A DNA stretch of 64,000 nt. It comes from Pelomonas parva. Lineage in GTDB: Bacteria; Pseudomonadota; Gammaproteobacteria; Burkholderiales; Burkholderiaceae_C. Location of the stretch: assembly GCF_043555835.1 (NCBI RefSeq), contig NZ_JBIGHV010000003.1:62001-126000 (forward strand). Direction: 5' to 3'. Positions 45,673 through 54,991 of this stretch are shown here, piece after piece. Both the position numbers and the translations under genes were made by a program. How positions within the stretch are numbered: position 1 is the first letter of the stretch; every line of letters starts with the position of its first letter. Under the pieces are notes generated by a model, which saw only the letters and a program-made list of their open reading frames with translations, was not told the DNA's origin and ran no database searches.

Positions 45673-46442
45673 CCACCGCCCTGATCGCCGACGACGAGCC
45701 GCTGCTGCGCGACGTGCTGCGCGGCCTGCTCGCGCAGCAGTGGCCCGAGCTGCAGGTGGTCGCCCAGGCACGCAACGGCATCGAGGCCGTGGAGCAGTTC
45801 GAGGCGCTGCGACCGGCCGTGTGCTTCCTGGACGTGCACATGCCGGGCCTGTCGGGCATCGAGGTCGCGCGCCGCATCGGCCGCCGCGCCCATGTGGTGT
45901 TCATCACCGCCTTCGACCACTACGCGCTGCAGGCCTTCGAGCACGGCGTGTTCGACTACCTCGTCAAGCCCGTTCAGGCCGCGCGGCTGGCCGACACCGC
46001 CCAGCGGCTGCGCGAACGGCTGCGGCTGGAGCAGCCCGCCGTCGCCACCGAAGCCCTGCTCACGCAACTGGCCGAGCGTCTCAAGCCGCCCAGCGTTGCC
46101 GCGCCCTTGCGCTGGATACGCGCGGCCATCGGGCCCACGGTCCGGTTGATCCCGGTCGACGACATCGACTACCTGCGCTCCGACGAGAAGTACACGCTGG
46201 TGGCCTGGCGCGGCGACGGCGGCAAGCCGGCCGAGGCGCTGATCCGCACCTCGCTGAAAACGCTGCTGGAACAACTGGACCCGGCGCAGTTCCAGCAGGT
46301 GCACCGCGCCGTCGTCGTCAACCTGCACGCCGTCAGCCACGTGACGCCGGGCCTGAACGAGAAGGCCGACCTGCACTTCAAGCACCGCGCCGAGGTGCTG
46401 CCGGTCAGCCGGACCTACCTGCACCTGTTCAAGGCGGAATGA
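45660..46442 (+). CDS. LytTR-family response regulator
   Basis: A 260-residue transcription regulator: receiver domain at residues 5-120 with acidic pocket ALIADDEP, phosphoacceptor Asp58 in CFLDVHMPG, and Lys in YLVKPVQ. A linker and a LytTR DNA-binding domain at about 150-258 follow (VRLIPVDDIDYLRSDEKYTLV, IRTSLKTLLEQLDPAQFQQVHRAVVVNL, LPVSRTYLHLFKAE). It is partner of the overlapping sensor kinase. Targets cannot be told from the sequence. Confidence 0.92.
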   Translation: MPDMTTALIADDEPLLRDVLRGLLAQQWPELQVVAQARNGIEAVEQFEALRPAVCFLDVHMPGLSGIEVARRIGRRAHVVFITAFDHYALQAFEHGVFDYLVKPVQAARLADTAQRLRERLRLEQPAVATEALLTQLAERLKPPSVAAPLRWIRAAIGPTVRLIPVDDIDYLRSDEKYTLVAWRGDGGKPAEALIRTSLKTLLEQLDPAQFQQVHRAVVVNLHAVSHVTPGLNEKADLHFKHRAEVLPVSRTYLHLFKAE

Positions 46443-46467
46443 GCGACGGCGGGGGCTTCGCCCGTCG

Positions 46468-46881
46468 TCACCAGTCCGCCTCCATCGTGCCGCCCTGCAG
46501 CTGCATGCTCTTGTCCGTGTACAGGTGGACCTCGAACTTGTTGCCGTCCGGGTCCTCCAGCCAGATCTGCCAGGTGAAGTCGCCGCCCAGCTTCTTCTGC
46601 GTGTAGGCCACGCCTTGCGCGTCGAGGTGCGCCATCAGGCCGGCCAGGTCCTGCGTCTCCAGGCAGAAGTGGGCGATGCCGTTGTTCACCACCGGGCCGC
46701 GCGCGGGCTCCTCGAACAGCTCCAGATAGCACTTGTCGGCGATCTGCAGGTAGCGCCCGAAGTCCCGGCCCTGACGGGTGAAGTGGAAGACCTCGGTGAA
46801 GCCCAGCTTGCCGTAGTAGGCCAGCGAGCGCGGCAGGTCGGTCACGTGCAGGCAGACATGGGCGATGCGTGTGAAGTGCAT
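46468..46881 (-). CDS. VOC-family (glyoxalase/dioxygenase fold) protein
   Basis: A 137-residue single-chain vicinal-oxygen-chelate protein with two beta-alpha-beta-beta-beta units: FTRIAHVCLHVTDLPRSLAYYGKLGF and IAHFCLETQDLAGLMAHLDAQGV, ending in WLEDPDGNKFEVHLYT. Candidate metal ligands are His8, Glu in CYLELFEE, His in GIAHFC and Glu in KFEVHLY, the pattern of glyoxalase I-like enzymes. ATG at 46881 starts directly before HFTRIAHV. Substrate not determinable. Confidence 0.85.
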   Translation of the reverse strand: MHFTRIAHVCLHVTDLPRSLAYYGKLGFTEVFHFTRQGRDFGRYLQIADKCYLELFEEPARGPVVNNGIAHFCLETQDLAGLMAHLDAQGVAYTQKKLGGDFTWQIWLEDPDGNKFEVHLYTDKSMQLQGGTMEADW

Positions 46882-46964
46882 GATGACCTTTGCGATGGGA
46901 AGGACCGGAGGTGTTTTAGGACAGCGCAGTCCCAAGCCGCCGATTTTGGTATCTTTGCGCGCCC

Positions 46965-47002
46965 GAACCGCACCGAATCTCCTTTGGTGGCGCGGTTTTT
47001 TT
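46965..47002 (+). terminator. Terminator/attenuator in the GH5 leader
   Basis: A stem of 9 pairs (AACCGC-ACC, 46966-46974, with GGT...GCGGTT, 46986-46997, three-base bulge) is followed by seven T residues (46996-47002). It lies only 27 bases before the GH5 ATG and points the same way, so it could attenuate that gene. Confidence 0.6.
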
Positions 47003-47028
47003 GTTGATCACCACCCGCTGCTGAAGCC

Positions 47029-48153
47029 ATGAAACTCCCCTTGCTTGGTGCCGCCCTGCTCGCGCTGCTCCCCTTGTTCGCCAGCGCCTACGAGCCCAAG
47101 GTCGCAGCGCCGGCCCCGACCGATGCGGGCGAATGGTGGAACGTGCCGTATGCGTTGCCCTTCGACGCCAAGCAGCTCACCCGCAAGCAGAGCGAGGTGA
47201 AGGTGAAGGGGAATCTGCTGGTGGACGACAGCGGCCGCACCGTCGTTTTTCGCGGCGTCAACATTGCGGACCCCGACAAGCTGGTCAAGCAAGGCAAGTG
47301 GAGCAAGGCGCACTTCGAGGCCGCCAAGTCCTTCGGCTCCAACATCGTGCGGCTGCCCGTGCACCCGATCGCCTGGCGCTCGCGCGGCAGCGAGAACTAC
47401 CTGAAGCTGATCGACCAGGCGGTGGTGTGGGCCAACGAGCTGGACCTTTACCTGATCGTCGACTGGCACTCGATGGGCAACCCGACCAAGGAGCTGTACT
47501 TTCACCCGATGTACGTGACGTCCAAGCAGGAGACGCGCGAGTTCTGGCGCCAGATCGCGGCCCGCTACGCCGGCATCCCGACCATCGCCGTTTACGAGCT
47601 GTTCAACGAGCCCACGATCAACAGCGGCAAGCTCGGCGAGGTGGACTGGCAGGAGTGGAAGGCCTTCAACGAGGAGCTGATCTCCATCATCTACGCCCAC
47701 GACAAGGGCGTCATCCCGCTGGTGGCCGGCTTCAACTGGGCCTACGACCTGTCCCAGGTGGCGCAGCACCCGATCGCGCGCGAAGGCGTGGCCTACGCCA
47801 TCCACCCCTACCCGCAGAAGAGCAGCGGGCCCTTCCCCGAGGCCTGGGAAAAGGCGTGGGGCTATCTGTCGGAGAAGTACCCGCTGATGGCGACCGAGAT
47901 CGGCTGGATGCGCGCGGACGAAAAGGGCGCGCACCGACCCGTCATCAGCGACGGCAGCTACGGGCCGCTGATCAGCGACTACTTTGCGAAGAAGGGCATC
48001 TCCTTCACCGTCTGGGCCTTCGACCCCGACTGGCCGCCGCAGATGATCTCGGACTGGAACTACACGCCCACCGGGCAGGGCAAATTCTTCCGGGAGTTCA
48101 TGCTGAAGCAGGCCGAGGCGGAGGCAAAGACCAAGGCCGTCATCAAGCCCTGA
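47029..48153 (+). CDS. Secreted glycoside hydrolase family 5 (cellulase-like)
   Basis: A 374-residue secreted (beta/alpha)8 glycosidase. Signal peptide at residues 1-20 (LLGAALLALLPLFASA). Family signs are VVFRGVNIADPDKLV, NIVRLPVHPIAWR, LDLYLIVDWHSMGNP, the acid/base Glu194 in YELFNEP, HPYP, and the nucleophile Glu290 in MATEIGW. WAFDPDWPPQM follows. Likely acts on beta-1,4-glucan or related polysaccharides; exact subfamily not assigned. Preceded by a terminator-like leader structure. Convergent with the SulP gene, 11 bases between stops. Confidence 0.92.
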   Translation: MKLPLLGAALLALLPLFASAYEPKVAAPAPTDAGEWWNVPYALPFDAKQLTRKQSEVKVKGNLLVDDSGRTVVFRGVNIADPDKLVKQGKWSKAHFEAAKSFGSNIVRLPVHPIAWRSRGSENYLKLIDQAVVWANELDLYLIVDWHSMGNPTKELYFHPMYVTSKQETREFWRQIAARYAGIPTIAVYELFNEPTINSGKLGEVDWQEWKAFNEELISIIYAHDKGVIPLVAGFNWAYDLSQVAQHPIAREGVAYAIHPYPQKSSGPFPEAWEKAWGYLSEKYPLMATEIGWMRADEKGAHRPVISDGSYGPLISDYFAKKGISFTVWAFDPDWPPQMISDWNYTPTGQGKFFREFMLKQAEAEAKTKAVIKP

Positions 48154-48164
48154 CCCTCTGCGGC

Positions 48165-49640
<1,476 letters not shown>

Positions 49641-49657
49641 GGGGTGCAGACGGCGAT

Positions 49658-49679
49658 GTTCTGCACGAAGGTGCAGAAC
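49658..49679 (-). promoter_or_regulatory. Perfect inverted repeat in SulP leader
   Basis: 9-base arms GTTCTGCAC (49658-49666) and GTGCAGAAC (49671-49679), loop GAAG, 18 bases upstream of the SulP ATG. A third partial copy of the half site (TCTGCAC on the minus strand) lies between it and the ATG. This is an operator or RNA hairpin candidate. The rest of the 49680-49920 interval shows no gene. Confidence 0.5.
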
Positions 49680-49923
49680 AGGGATTGGGAGAAAAGGGGA
49701 GGCGAACAACGGACCCGCGAGGCTGCGGGCCGCCCACCGTCAAGGCGGAGTCGCAGCGCGGAAACGGCCCAGCGGCAGGCCGGTCAGCGGGGTGCTGAAC
49801 ATGGCAAGCAGGGCGGATCGGCAAGGGATGGCCATGGCCGGAATTCTAGGGGTGCCCTGTCGGCCCCAAAGTCGCAGTGGGCGAGTCTCTGTGATGCCAA
49901 ACGAGACGGCGGCCCCACTAAGC

Positions 49924-49948
49924 AAAAGGCCGGCGCATGGCGCCGGCC
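49924..49948 (-). terminator. Intrinsic terminator of the copper-region minus transcript
   Basis: Read on the minus strand: 9-base stem GGCCGGCGC / GCGCCGGCC with a 3-base loop, followed by TTTT. It is placed 21 bases after the stop of the 42-residue cysteine-rich peptide gene. Confidence 0.8.
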
Positions 49949-49968
49949 CCGTTCTCAGGTCAGAGAAC

Positions 49969-50097
49969 CTACAGGCAGCACAGCCACTGCTGGATGCAGC
50001 AGGCGATGTCGCCACAGCAGGCCTGCGTGGCAAAGGCAGCGGCGGAGCCGCTCAGCAGCGCAACGGCCGCACCGATCTTGAAGAGCTTGGATTTCAT
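49969..50097 (-). CDS. 42-residue exported hexacysteine peptide
   Basis: A very short gene found by reading the minus strand directly. Residues 1-23 form a clean Sec signal peptide (KSKLFKIGAAVALLSGSAAAFA). The predicted mature peptide is only about 19 residues and contains six cysteines in three CC pairs (QACCGDIACC, then WLCCL). SD AAAGGA lies about 5 bases before the ATG, and an intrinsic terminator follows the TAG. It ends the copper-resistance gene row, 45 bases after another cysteine-rich exported protein. A periplasmic copper-binding role is inferred from composition and context only. I know no described family for it. Confidence 0.75.
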   Translation of the reverse strand: MKSKLFKIGAAVALLSGSAAAFATQACCGDIACCIQQWLCCL

Positions 50098-50142
50098 GGA
50101 TGTCCTTTCGAGGGTTGATGAATGCGTGAGGCAGGCATCGCC

Positions 50143-50424
50143 CTAGTCAGGAGGCGTCCAGGGCTCGGGGCGAGAGCCGGCATCGAAAGAAACCTTCGTT
50201 GAACACCACTGCAACCCTTCGGCGGCCGGCGCCGCGGGCCGCTGCGGCGCGGGCGCCGGCTGAGGTGCCGCGCAGGTCTGGCAACTTGCCGTGGCGCAAT
50301 GCGCCATGCCCTCGCAACCTTGAAGACAGCAGTCGCTGTAGCCGGCCGACACACTCGCGACGGCCTGCCCGACGAAGGCCAGGCAACCGAGCAGGACGGC
50401 GAGGACGGCAAGCAACTTGCGCAT
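50143..50424 (-). CDS. Small exported cysteine-rich protein
   Basis: A 93-residue protein with signal peptide (RKLLAVLAVLLGCLAFVGQAVA). The mature part has seven cysteines, six of them in the first half (YSDCCLQGCEGMAHCATASC, then QTCAAP). A Pro/Ala-rich linker follows, and the end is WCSTKVSFDAGSRPEPWTPPD. The Cys/His/Met content suggests metal binding or disulfides in the periplasm. No family recognised. It lies between the cupredoxin-CusF gene and the hexacysteine peptide on the same strand. Confidence 0.72.
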   Translation of the reverse strand: MRKLLAVLAVLLGCLAFVGQAVASVSAGYSDCCLQGCEGMAHCATASCQTCAAPQPAPAPQRPAAPAAEGLQWCSTKVSFDAGSRPEPWTPPD

Positions 50425-50448
50425 GGGGCAATGATATTGAGCGTGCCG

Positions 50449-51177
50449 CTACCTGGCCGGCTGGATGGCCGTGACAGTGAACGCGCCATTCACCTTCTCG
50501 GCAGTGAACTTGACCTTGTCGCCGTCCTTGAGGCCGTCCAGCATCTTTGGGTCAGCCACCCTGAAGACCATCGTCATGGCGGGCATGTCGAACTGCTTCA
50601 GCGGCCCGTGGCGCAAGGTCAGCTTGCCCTGGGCCTTGTCGACCTTGCGGACCTCGCCATCGCTTTGCGGCGCCGCTGCATCGTCGGCGCTGACCGTCAC
50701 CTTGCCGACCATGCCGGCTTCGAAATGGCCCGGGATGAGGCAAGCGAACTGGAAGTCGCCGGCCTGGGTGAACTGCCAGACGATCTCGCCGCTCTTGCCC
50801 GGCTTGACGTGGGCCATGTGCGGCTCGTCATGCTCCATGCCGGGGAACTTCTTCATCAGCTCGGCGTGCTTCTGGAGTTCGTCGGCGGTGCCGAGCACCA
50901 TCTCATGCAAGACCTGGCCCTTGTTGGTGGCGACCAGCCTGACGGTCTCGCCGCGCTTGACGGTGATGTTGGCCGGCGTGAAGCGCATGGTGTCGGCCAT
51001 GTCGACGCGGATGGTGCGGGTCGCCTTGGCGGGGTCGCCCTCGCGCCCGAAGGCCGTGTCCTGCACCTTGGCGGCGTCGTAGGTGCGCGCTGCGGCGTGG
51101 CCTTCGTTGCCATGCGCCAGCGCGGCGGCCGTGCACAGCGTCAATGCCGCAGCAGCGAATGCTTGTAGCTTCTTCAT
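50449..51177 (-). CDS. Cupredoxin-CusF fusion, periplasmic copper protein
   Basis: A 242-residue periplasmic protein: signal peptide (QAFAAAALTLCTAAALA), then a plastocyanin-like cupredoxin domain (about 55-165). Copper ligands appear as His in QVLHEMVL and Cys/His/Met in FACLIPGHFEAGMVG. A CusF-like domain (about 172-240: VRKVDKAQGKLTLRHGPLKQ, DMPAMTMVFRV, VNGAFTVTAIQ) carries the Met-x-x-Met-type copper site. The join suggests a chaperone that receives Cu and hands it on, perhaps to the multicopper oxidase encoded 10 bases upstream. ATG 51177. Confidence 0.88.
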   Translation of the reverse strand: MKKLQAFAAAALTLCTAAALAHGNEGHAAARTYDAAKVQDTAFGREGDPAKATRTIRVDMADTMRFTPANITVKRGETVRLVATNKGQVLHEMVLGTADELQKHAELMKKFPGMEHDEPHMAHVKPGKSGEIVWQFTQAGDFQFACLIPGHFEAGMVGKVTVSADDAAAPQSDGEVRKVDKAQGKLTLRHGPLKQFDMPAMTMVFRVADPKMLDGLKDGDKVKFTAEKVNGAFTVTAIQPAR

Positions 51178-51187
51178 GGGGACTCCT

Positions 51188-52555
51188 TCAATGGCCGTCA
51201 TGGCCGCTGGGTTTGCGGACCTTCAAGGTGTTGGCGTCGGCCTTCGGCGCGGCGGCCCGAGGGGCTGGCGGGGCTTCGGCGGTGTACTCGCTGGCCACCG
51301 TGCCGGCGGGGTGCGGGTAGGGTCCGGGGTCCTTGAAATCACCCCGCGCGATGTCGTCGCGGACCTTGACGACGCTGAACATGCCGCCCATGCCGATGGC
51401 GCCGAACGGTCCCGTGCCGGTCATCATCGGCAGCGTGTTGTCGGGCAGCGGCATTTCCATCTCGGCCATCTCGTGCATGCCCTTGTCGCCCATGACCATG
51501 TAGTCGGGCACCAGCTTCGTGATGCGCTCGGCAATGTCGCGGTGGTCGACGCCGATCATGTTCGGCACGGCGTGCCCCATCGCGTTCATCGTGTGGTGGC
51601 TCTTGTGGCAGTGGATGGCCCAGTCGCCCGCGACGGCATTGAACTCGAAGGCGCGCATCTGGCCCACGGCGACATCGGTCGTCACCTCCGGCCAGCGCGC
51701 GCTCTTGGGCACCCAGCCGCCGTCGGTGCCGGTCACCTCGAAGTGCGGCCCGTGCATGTGGATGGGGTGGTTGGTCATCGTCAGGTTGCCCACGCGGATG
51801 CGCACGCGCTCGCCGGTGCGGGCGACGAAGGGGTCGATGCCCGGGAAGGCGCGGCTGTTCCACGTCCACAGGTTGAAGTCGAGCATCGTGTTGACGCGCG
51901 GCGTCGCACTGCCGGGGTCGATGTCGTAGGCGTTCAGGATGAAGCCGTAGTCCCGGTCGACCCGGTACTGCCGGGGGTCGCGGGGGTGGATGATGAAGAG
52001 GCCCATCATGCCCATCGCCATCTGCACCATCTCGTCGGCATGCGGGTGGTACATGTGCGTGCCGGGCCGCTGTAGCACGAACTCGTAGACGAAGGTCTTG
52101 CCGACGGCTATGGGTGGCTGGGTCAGCCCGGTGACGCCATCCATGCCCGAAGGCAGCAGCACGCCGTGCCAGTGCACACTGGTGACCTCGGGCAGCTTGT
52201 TGGTCACGAAGATGCGGATGCGGTCGCCCTCCACCGCCTCGATGGTGGGGCCTGGGCTGGAGCCGTTGTAGCCCCACAGGTTGGCCTTCATGCCCGGCGC
52301 GATCTCGCGCACGACGGGTTCGGCGACGAGGTGGAACTCCTTGACGCCGTCCTTCATGCGCCAGGGGAGGGACCAGCCATTGAGCGTCACCAGCGGCTGG
52401 AACGGGCGGCCATTGGGCGGCGGGGGTGGCAGTTGCGTTGCGGCCGAGGTCTGGATGACGGCCTCGGGCAGCAGCGCTGCGCCGGCACGGCTGACGGCGG
52501 CGGCGCCCAGCAGGCTGGCACCTGCGGCCGTGAAGAAGGTTCTGCGATTGGTCAT
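51188..52555 (-). CDS. Multicopper oxidase, CopA/CueO-type
   Basis: A 455-residue exported multicopper oxidase expected to oxidise Cu(I) in the periplasm. Twin-arginine-like signal (TNRRTFFTAAGASLLGAAA). The four copper motifs are all present: VHWHGVLLPSG, MYHPHADEM, NHPIHMHGPHFE, and HCHKSHHTMNAMGH with the T1 Cys, His and axial Met. A Met-rich insert (MHEMAEMEMPLPDNTLPMM) near the C-terminus is typical of copper-resistance oxidases. ATG at 52555. It is placed between a TolC-like gene and the cupredoxin-CusF gene in one tight row. Confidence 0.93.
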   Translation of the reverse strand: MTNRRTFFTAAGASLLGAAAVSRAGAALLPEAVIQTSAATQLPPPPPNGRPFQPLVTLNGWSLPWRMKDGVKEFHLVAEPVVREIAPGMKANLWGYNGSSPGPTIEAVEGDRIRIFVTNKLPEVTSVHWHGVLLPSGMDGVTGLTQPPIAVGKTFVYEFVLQRPGTHMYHPHADEMVQMAMGMMGLFIIHPRDPRQYRVDRDYGFILNAYDIDPGSATPRVNTMLDFNLWTWNSRAFPGIDPFVARTGERVRIRVGNLTMTNHPIHMHGPHFEVTGTDGGWVPKSARWPEVTTDVAVGQMRAFEFNAVAGDWAIHCHKSHHTMNAMGHAVPNMIGVDHRDIAERITKLVPDYMVMGDKGMHEMAEMEMPLPDNTLPMMTGTGPFGAIGMGGMFSVVKVRDDIARGDFKDPGPYPHPAGTVASEYTAEAPPAPRAAAPKADANTLKVRKPSGHDGH

Positions 52556-52568
52556 GGTGGATGTGGGG

Positions 52569-53993
52569 TTAGTGCCCGGCGGGCTCGTTGGCTGCGGCTG
52601 CTCGCGCGGGCGCCATGGCACTGCCACCGGCGGGGGAGCGGCCGGTCAACGCGGTCTGCAGGTTGGCCTCGGCCACCCAGTGGTCGCGCAAGGCCTGCAC
52701 GGCGTCGGTGACGGCACGCACCTGCTCGCGCGAGTCGGCCAGCAGCTCGAACACGCCGATGAGCATGCCGTTGTAGCGAAGCAGGTTTTCTTCGGAGATG
52801 CGCTTGCGCAGTGGCACCACCTCGTCGCGGTAGTGCCTGGCCAAGTCAAAGGCCGTGCGGTAGGCGGAGTAGGCCTCCCGCAGCTCCGATTGCGCGTTGA
52901 CGGCCACTTCCGCCGTGCGATGGACGGCCTGCAGGTAGGTTGCCTCGGCGCGGCGGGTCCGCGCGGCACCGAAGTCGAACAACGGCACGGCCAGCTCGAC
53001 TTCATAGCCGTTGGTGCGGTGCTCGCCGGTCTCGCTCTTGTTCTGGTAGCCCAGCTCCAGCGCGTTGATGAAGCGCGTGGCCTTCGTGAGGCCCAGCGAC
53101 TTCGCGGTCGCCTCTGTCGCGCGCCTCGCCATCAACACGTCGAGCCGCTTGTCTATGGCCGTCTGCTCGGCGTCCTTGGGGTCCACGGGCGCCTGAGGCA
53201 GCTCGGGCAGCCGCTCGGGGAGCTTGAAAGCGACCTGCGCACCCGACAGGCCGAGCAGCCGCGTGAGCCGCTCCCGGGCGGCGACGGCCTCGTGCTGCGC
53301 CCGCGCGAGGCCGGACGTGGCATCGGCGCGGAAGGCCTGCTCGCGCATCTGCGCCAGCTTGCTGAAGTTGCCCGCCGCGGCCATGCGCTTGGCGAGCTCG
53401 TTCGACAGGTCCGCCGCTTCCTTGACCTGATGAAAGTAGGCGACCAGCTCCTGCGCCGCGACGGCGGCGAAGTAGGCGCGGCGGGTGTCTGCGGCGATGC
53501 CGACGGCCTCATACGCGGCCTGGAGCTGGGCCTGCTCGAAGTGGCGCTGCTGCACCTGCCGCGCGGCAGGCATCGTCAACAGACCCAGCACATCGAACAT
53601 CACCGAGCGCTCGATCTCCACCGCGCCGCCGCCCAGCGCCATGCGCCCGAAGCCCAGCACGGGGTTGCGCAGCCGGCCGGCCTCGACGAGGGCCGACTCC
53701 GCAATGCCCAGCTGGGCGAAGCTTGCCTGCAGCCCGCGATTGTTGAGCAGCGCCAGTTCGACCGCACTGTCGGCGCTCAGCGGCTGCTGGAGGATTTCGT
53801 CCCGGCGCGTGCCGGCAGCATCGGCCTCGGCAGCCGAGCGCTGCGCGGCCACCGGCTGGCCGGTCCGCTCCTTGGTGAGGTCCGAGACCGCGCCCATGCC
53901 GCCATCGGGCGAGAAGGACGCGCATCCGGCCAGGATGAGCGTTAGCGAAGCAACGGCAGTGGCGGGCGCCAGCCGTTTGAAAAGGATTTGCAT
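52569..53993 (-). CDS. TolC-family outer-membrane efflux lipoprotein
   Basis: A 474-residue outer-membrane channel protein of the CusC/CzcC type. Lipobox in TLILAGCASF, so N-terminally acylated. Two outer-membrane-efflux repeats with long helices: LALLNNRGLQASFAQLGIAE, ELVAYFHQVKEAADLSNEL, and NAQSELREAYSAYRTAFDLA, with YEVELAVPLFDFGAARTRRAE as the beta-barrel turn typical of TolC. ATG at 53993. There is no membrane-fusion protein or RND pump gene next to it, so it may work with a pump encoded elsewhere. Confidence 0.9.
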   Translation of the reverse strand: MQILFKRLAPATAVASLTLILAGCASFSPDGGMGAVSDLTKERTGQPVAAQRSAAEADAAGTRRDEILQQPLSADSAVELALLNNRGLQASFAQLGIAESALVEAGRLRNPVLGFGRMALGGGAVEIERSVMFDVLGLLTMPAARQVQQRHFEQAQLQAAYEAVGIAADTRRAYFAAVAAQELVAYFHQVKEAADLSNELAKRMAAAGNFSKLAQMREQAFRADATSGLARAQHEAVAARERLTRLLGLSGAQVAFKLPERLPELPQAPVDPKDAEQTAIDKRLDVLMARRATEATAKSLGLTKATRFINALELGYQNKSETGEHRTNGYEVELAVPLFDFGAARTRRAEATYLQAVHRTAEVAVNAQSELREAYSAYRTAFDLARHYRDEVVPLRKRISEENLLRYNGMLIGVFELLADSREQVRAVTDAVQALRDHWVAEANLQTALTGRSPAGGSAMAPARAAAANEPAGH

Positions 53994-54036
53994 GGTGGGA
54001 AGACATCTGCTCGCCGACCCATGAGCGTCGGCCGAT

Positions 54037-54084
54037 GCCCGTGCGTAGGACACACGGGCTCCATCGGGCCTCGCGCGGAGGCCC
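54037..54084 (-). terminator. Hairpins between DUF2946-like and TolC genes
   Basis: Two perfect 7-base stems: GCCCGTG (54037-54043)/CACGGGC (54053-54059) and GGGCCTC (54066-54072)/GAGGCCC (54078-54084). Neither has a T-run. They may slow or end transcription from the DUF2946-like gene. Confidence 0.4.
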
Positions 54085-54091
54085 CGTTGGG

Positions 54092-54484
54092 TCAGAGGCT
54101 TCGGGGTGGCCGTTCCTGGCCGTCGGAGAGGAAGCTCGGCGCGGCAGCCGGCACATCCGGATAGCTGGCCGATGCCAGGCCGCCCGGCTCGGCAATGCCC
54201 GGCACGTCACGCAACAGCGGCGTGGCCGAGCAGGACGCGGAACACAGGTTGCATCGGTCGGTCTTGTCAGGATGCGGCGGGGCGTCGCCCTCACCGACCG
54301 CACTGGCTGCTGGCTGGCCGTCCAAGTCCATATGGCAGGGCATGGCGCCTTGATCGCCCTGCGCGGCCACGGGGCTCGCCATGGCGCTGCCCGCAGGCGC
54401 GCAGACCATGGCAGCCGCGAGCGCGCCCCGCACGGGGAGCAGCACGGCGAGCAACACCAACAGGCAGATGCGCAGGACTTTCAC
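54092..54484 (-). CDS. DUF2946-like exported protein
   Basis: A 130-residue protein with N-terminal signal/anchor (KVLRICLLVLLAVLLPVRGALA). The mature sequence holds cysteine- and histidine-containing motifs (AMPCHMDLDG, DKTDRCNLCSASCSATPLL) that resemble DUF2946 proteins, often found beside copper-resistance genes. The Cys-x-x-Cys motif suggests metal binding. It lies between cueR and the TolC gene on the same strand. The assignment is by resemblance only. Confidence 0.7.
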   Translation of the reverse strand: MKVLRICLLVLLAVLLPVRGALAAAMVCAPAGSAMASPVAAQGDQGAMPCHMDLDGQPAASAVGEGDAPPHPDKTDRCNLCSASCSATPLLRDVPGIAEPGGLASASYPDVPAAAPSFLSDGQERPPRSL

Positions 54485-54514
54485 GGCCGAAAGACTAGCA
54501 GACGCGGGTTGAGG

Positions 54515-54991
54515 CTAGACGCCACGCCGGCGATGCTTGCCCGGCTGCAGGCCGCCAAGGCTGCTCCCATGGCCCTCGTGCTCGCCGACCACAGGCGCGG
54601 CCGACTCCAGCGAGTCGATGATCGGGCAGTCCGGGCGGTCGTCGCCGTGGCAGCAGTGCACGAGGTGGGCCAGCGTGGCCTTCATCGCCTGCAGATCCTT
54701 GAGCTTCTCGTCCAGCTCCTCGATGTGGGCCTGCGCCAGCGCCTTGACCTGGCGGCTGGGCCGCTTGCGGTTCTGCCACAGCCCCAGCAGCTCACGGATC
54801 TGCTCGATGGAGAAGCCCAGGTCGCGCGACTGCCGGATGAAGCGCAGCGTCGTCACGTCCTTGTCGGTGTATTGCCGATAGCCCGATTCGCTGCGCGCGG
54901 CTTCCGGGAACAGGCCGACGCTCTCGTAGTGCCGGATCATCTTGGCCGACACGCCCGAGGCCTTGGCGGCTTCGCCGATGTTCATGCTCAT
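54515..54991 (-). CDS. cueR: CueR-type MerR-family copper regulator
   Basis: A 158-residue Cu(I)-responsive activator. The N-terminal winged helix reads NIGEAAKASGVSAKMIRHYE and GLFPEAARSESGYRQYTDKD. The dimerisation helix RQVKALAQAHIEELDEKLKDLQ precedes the metal loop HCCHGDDRPDCPI, which supplies the two cysteines of Cu(I)-sensing MerR proteins. The tail is slightly long and His/Gly-rich (EHEGHGSSLGG), possibly extra metal binding. Start overlaps the copA stop (ATGA), so copA and cueR form one transcript; a second start lies at 54985. It should act on the two promoters between copA and copZ. Confidence 0.93.
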   Translation of the reverse strand: MSMNIGEAAKASGVSAKMIRHYESVGLFPEAARSESGYRQYTDKDVTTLRFIRQSRDLGFSIEQIRELLGLWQNRKRPSRQVKALAQAHIEELDEKLKDLQAMKATLAHLVHCCHGDDRPDCPIIDSLESAAPVVGEHEGHGSSLGGLQPGKHRRRGV

